The translations under genes were made by a program, and so were the position numbers. A stretch of DNA of 8,772 nucleotides from positions 1-8,772 of the forward strand of contig JACCXG010000087.1 in assembly GCA_013697225.1 (NCBI GenBank). The letters run 5' to 3'. Each line of letters begins with the position of its first letter. Position 1 is the stretch's first letter. Source of the stretch: Acidobacteriota bacterium. GTDB taxonomy: Bacteria; Acidobacteriota; Vicinamibacteria; Vicinamibacterales; 2-12-FULL-66-21. Under the pieces are notes generated by a model. That model saw nothing but the letters and a program-made list of their open reading frames with translations, did not search any database and was not told where the DNA came from. Of the stretch, positions 6,446-8,772 are shown piece by piece.

Positions 6446-8227
6446 ATGCCACTGCAGCCATCCTGGATCGCGTTGTTCTGCCTGGGCCTGACCCTCGGTG
6501 CCGGGGGCGCCGCAAACCCCTGGCGCCCCGTCACTACAGGCAAAATCACCGAGTACGGCCGGGGCGTCATCCAGGCACCAGCCGTCCGGTCTGCTGAGCA
6601 GGGCCGGCGCCCCAATATCGTCTGGATCTCGAACGAGGACATGAGTCCGCGGCTCGGGGCCTACGGCGACCCGCTGGCGCGCACGCCGAATCTCGACCGC
6701 CTCGCACAGGGGTCAATCACGTTCACCCGGGCGTTCACTACGGCCCCGGTGTGCGCCCCCAGCCGCGCTGCGATCATCACCGGCATGTATCAGACGGCCA
6801 TCGGCGCGCAGCACATGCGGACCACCGAGGACCGTGTGCCCGAGTTGCCAGGCCCCTACCTCGCCGTACCGCCCTTCTATGTCAAGGCGTTCCCCGAGTA
6901 TCTGCGCGCGGCCGGGTACTACACCAGCAATCGCGCGAAGACCGACTACCAGTTCGGCGTACCGTTCACCATCTGGGACGACCAGGGCCCGAAAGCGCAC
7001 TGGCGGAACCGGGGATCGAATGACGTGCCGTTCTTCTCGGTGTTCAACCTCGAGGTCACGCACGAGAGCCGGATCTTCCCGGGAAGCGCCGAACGGAAGA
7101 AGCCTCTTGTCACGGATCCCTCGGCCGTGCGTGTGCCGCCGTACTATCCAGACACGCCGCTCGTCCGGGAGGATCTGGCGCGGCACTACGACAACATCGC
7201 GGAGATGGACCGGCAGGTCGGGGAGATCCTCGCCGCCCTCGAGGCGGATGGCCTCGCCGAGAACACGATCGTGTTCTATTGGAGCGACCACGGCGACGGG
7301 CTGCCCCGCGCCAAGCGTTCGCTGTACGACTCGGGCCTGCACGTGCCGCTGATGATCCGTCCGTCCCCGGCGCTGGGACCTGCCATTCCCGCGGGGACCA
7401 AAAGCGATTCGCTGGTCAGCTTCATCGACCTCGCCCCGACGGTGCTGTCGCTGGCGGGTGTCGACGTGCCGGCGCACCTTCAGGGACGGTCGCTCGTCGG
7501 TCCCGGCGAGGCGCCGCAGCCAGAGTACGTCTTCGCCGCGCGCGATCGCATGGACATCGAATACGACATGATGCGGTCGGCACGGGACGGCCGGTTCCTC
7601 TACATCCGGAACTTCCTGCCGGAGGTGCCGTACGCCGGGTTCATCCCGTACCGGAACCAGAGCGTCATCATGCAGGAGCTCCTGCGGCTCCACGCGCAAC
7701 ACGCCTTGACCGGTGCAGCGGCGCTCTGGATGCGTTCCTCGAAGCCCCCGGAGGAGCTCTATGACACGCAGGCCGATCCTCATCAGGTCGAGAACCTCGC
7801 GTCGGACGTTTCGCATCGTAAGACTCTCGAACGGATGCGGCACGCAGTGACCGCCTGGATGGAGGCGGTCGGGGATCAGGGCCTGATAAACGAGCCGGAG
7901 ATGATCGCGCGGATGTGGCCCGGCGGTGTGCAGCCGGAAACGGCGCTGCCGTATTTCGTCTCGAGAACGTCTACGGAAGCTCCCGCCCGCGGGCTCCCGC
8001 TCGATTCAGGCGAATTTCAGGAGATTGTGGTGTACGTGCCGACCCAGGGGGCATCCATCGGCTACACGACCGAGGAGGGCCCGACGGCCCGGTGGCAGCT
8101 CTACAGCGGCCCCATCCATATACAAGCCCCCGCCACGCTCCGGGCCAAGGCCATCCGGTACGGGTACAAGGAGAGTCCCGAGGCCCAACTGACCGTTTCT
8201 GCGCAGAATAACAGCGGCCGGCGATAG
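6446..8227 (+). CDS. Secreted formylglycine-dependent sulfatase with C-terminal chitobiase-like domain
   Basis: 593 residues from ATG 6446, chosen because it places a hydrophobic signal-like segment (residues 7-22) at the N-terminus; the open frame extends to 6314 but the extra 44 codons look non-coding. PVCAPSRAAIITG contains the C-x-P-S-R signature, with C103 the residue oxidised to formylglycine. Metal-site elements are N63-E64-D65 (SNEDMSP) and D281-H282 in YWSDHGDGLPRAKRSLYDSG, with K290 and H299 further on. The SNED and GLPRAK forms resemble the sulfamidase-like (N-sulfoglucosamine sulfohydrolase-type) sulfatases common in Planctomycetes and Acidobacteriota. PEELYDTQADPHQVENLA (about 435-452) is the usual sulfatase C-terminal motif. 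Residues of about 525-590 (IGYTTEEGP, WQLYSGPI, LRAKAIRYGYKES) match the chitobiase/beta-hexosaminidase C-terminal-type beta-sandwich often appended to sulfatases. The substrate, probably a sulfated polysaccharide, is not determinable. The signal n-region lacks Lys/Arg, which is unusual. No maturation enzyme is in the window. Confidence 0.93.
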   Translation: MPLQPSWIALFCLGLTLGAGGAANPWRPVTTGKITEYGRGVIQAPAVRSAEQGRRPNIVWISNEDMSPRLGAYGDPLARTPNLDRLAQGSITFTRAFTTAPVCAPSRAAIITGMYQTAIGAQHMRTTEDRVPELPGPYLAVPPFYVKAFPEYLRAAGYYTSNRAKTDYQFGVPFTIWDDQGPKAHWRNRGSNDVPFFSVFNLEVTHESRIFPGSAERKKPLVTDPSAVRVPPYYPDTPLVREDLARHYDNIAEMDRQVGEILAALEADGLAENTIVFYWSDHGDGLPRAKRSLYDSGLHVPLMIRPSPALGPAIPAGTKSDSLVSFIDLAPTVLSLAGVDVPAHLQGRSLVGPGEAPQPEYVFAARDRMDIEYDMMRSARDGRFLYIRNFLPEVPYAGFIPYRNQSVIMQELLRLHAQHALTGAAALWMRSSKPPEELYDTQADPHQVENLASDVSHRKTLERMRHAVTAWMEAVGDQGLINEPEMIARMWPGGVQPETALPYFVSRTSTEAPARGLPLDSGEFQEIVVYVPTQGASIGYTTEEGPTARWQLYSGPIHIQAPATLRAKAIRYGYKESPEAQLTVSAQNNSGRR

Positions 8228-8401
8228 CCCCGATACCCGCAGACGGTGAAGTGTCGGACCTGAAGCAGGCGGTGATGGCCGGCGGGGGCTGAAGCAGCCT
8301 TCACGGCAGTCGTACGCCCTATTATAAGAAATGTAAGTCACACCCCTGTTAGATTCCGGATCCAGGATGTAGAGTTTTGCTTCTGCTTCGTTTCTACGCC
8401 T
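8228..8401. other. Intergenic region between sulfatase and small hypothetical gene
   Basis: These 174 bases hold no convincing ORF. The left half is GC-rich and contains a short stem (8284-8302, eight pairs including two G-T wobbles, three-base loop) with no T-run, at best a weak sulfatase terminator. The right half, from about 8315, is noticeably AT-richer than the rest of the window and carries the promoter-like pair listed separately. Confidence 0.5.
8300..8328 (+). promoter_or_regulatory. Sigma-70-like promoter ahead of the 96-residue gene
   Basis: TTCACG (8300-8305) and TATAAG (8323-8328) are separated by 17 bases and match nine of twelve consensus positions, the best such pair I found in the window. 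They lie at the edge of an AT-richer island. Transcription would begin near 8335 and give a leader of roughly 65-70 bases before the ATG at 8402. Confidence 0.4.
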
Positions 8402-8692
8402 ATGGGTCCGAAATCATCTGACGAACGAAAAGCGATGGAAGATAACCTGCTGCGGAAAGTTCTCCAGGAAAGCCGAAACTCTCCTGAGCGGTCACCCTTC
8501 TGGCGCGAGGGGCAGTGGCGCTGCGAGTTCTACGCGCGTGATGGTGACGCCCGCCTGAAGGTCTTCAGCGGCGAGCGCTGCGTCCATGAGGAGCCAGTGC
8601 AGGGCCGCGCGCGCGCTGATACCCGCGCGCAGGAACTTCGCCGTGAGGTTCTCGAAGGCCCGCGCCACGCGCGGGGGTTCCCGGCCGAGTAG
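8402..8692 (+). CDS. Small conserved-looking hypothetical protein (96 residues)
   Basis: A soluble, charged protein of 96 residues. An N-terminal predicted helix (DERKAMEDNLLRKVLQESRN) leads to a compact core, WRCEFYARDGDARLKVFSGERCVHEEPVQG, that reads as two or three beta strands (CEFYA, ARLKVFSG, RCVHEEPV). A C-terminal helix, TRAQELRREVLEG, follows. The pattern W-x-C-E-F followed by RLKVF-x-G-x-x-x-V-H-E-E-P resembles short hypothetical proteins I associate with Acidobacteriota genomes, but I cannot name a domain or function. The start is uncertain: ATG 8402 gives the longest form, ATG 8435 (MEDNLLRKV) keeps the whole core, and neither has a clear Shine-Dalgarno site. It has its own candidate promoter and no same-strand partner within reach, since the sulfatase ends 174 bases upstream. 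There is no signal peptide or membrane segment, so it is probably cytoplasmic. Confidence 0.7.
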   Translation: MGPKSSDERKAMEDNLLRKVLQESRNSPERSPFWREGQWRCEFYARDGDARLKVFSGERCVHEEPVQGRARADTRAQELRREVLEGPRHARGFPAE

Positions 8693-8726
8693 GCCCGGGC
8701 CCGGCGGCTCCGTTTCCCTTCCCCTC

Positions 8727-8768
8727 TGCACCCGGCCTGAATAATCCTAGGAAAAGGGACTGGGTGCA
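8727..8768. repeat. Inverted repeat at the right edge of the window
   Basis: TGCACCC (8727-8733) and GGGTGCA (8762-8768) are perfect 7-base inverted arms, extendable inward by a G-T and a G-C pair. The 28-base interval between them contains the 8-base palindrome TCCTAGGA (8745-8752). TCCCTT at 8715-8720, outside the left arm, is also complementary to AAGGGA at 8754-8759. The element follows the 96-residue gene by 34 bases and could be a terminator-like hairpin or a dispersed intergenic repeat; the window ends before more can be seen. Confidence 0.35.
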
Positions 8769-8772
8769 TGGG

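Noticed and set aside
5941..6597. 218-residue plus-strand frame containing a His/Glu-rich run
   Set aside because: Most of it is antisense to the S2P gene or out of frame with the sulfatase. The His-rich run is the complement of a Val/Met/Leu-coding stretch, so a metal-binding protein is not supported.
8284..8302. Intrinsic terminator after the sulfatase
   Set aside because: The stem is short with two G-T pairs and is followed by no T-run, so it is noted only as part of the intergenic description.

Overview
The window is GC-rich DNA with dense coding, short intergenic gaps and long mirror-image ORFs on the antisense strand, as expected from strong G/C third-position bias. The content is a CRTAC1-type VCBS/ASPIC-UnbV protein pair, a Tat-exported beta-helix protein, a sulfatase of the sulfamidase-like type and an S2P-CBS protease. 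This fits a soil or aquatic heterotroph such as Acidobacteriota (Vicinamibacteria-like) or a Planctomycetes-like lineage. The taxonomic statement is inference from gene families, because no rRNA or other marker gene is present.

Layout, left to right: (1) bases 1-156 hold the C-terminal end of an ASPIC/UnbV protein cut by the window edge. (2) A second complete protein of the same family (153-2081) starts on a GTG that overlaps the first gene's stop by 4 bases, so the two look like a translationally coupled tandem pair. (3) On the minus strand, directly abutting its stop codon, is a Tat-signal right-handed beta-helix protein (2082-3305). (4) Divergent from that is selO (3421-5001), a protein AMPylase of the SelO/YdiU family with its C-terminal Cys-Ser-Ser. 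(5) Convergent to selO is a rhomboid-unrelated site-2 metalloprotease with two CBS domains (5043-6173, minus). Upstream of it on the same strand is a possible 37-residue single-pass membrane protein (6250-6363). (6) Divergent again is a secreted sulfatase with a C-terminal chitobiase-like domain (6446-8227). (7) After an AT-richer promoter-like island comes a 96-residue hypothetical protein (8402-8692). (8) The last 80 bases carry an inverted repeat.

Apart from the first pair the genes alternate strand and look like independent transcription units, so no single pathway joins them. A loose theme is envelope and export: four of the gene products carry export signals or membrane segments. I found no tRNA, rRNA, CRISPR, transposase or phage gene. 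I also found no convincing undescribed multi-gene system. The least explained items are the 37-residue membrane ORF, nested inverted repeats upstream of the S2P gene, the 96-residue protein, and the repeat at the right edge.
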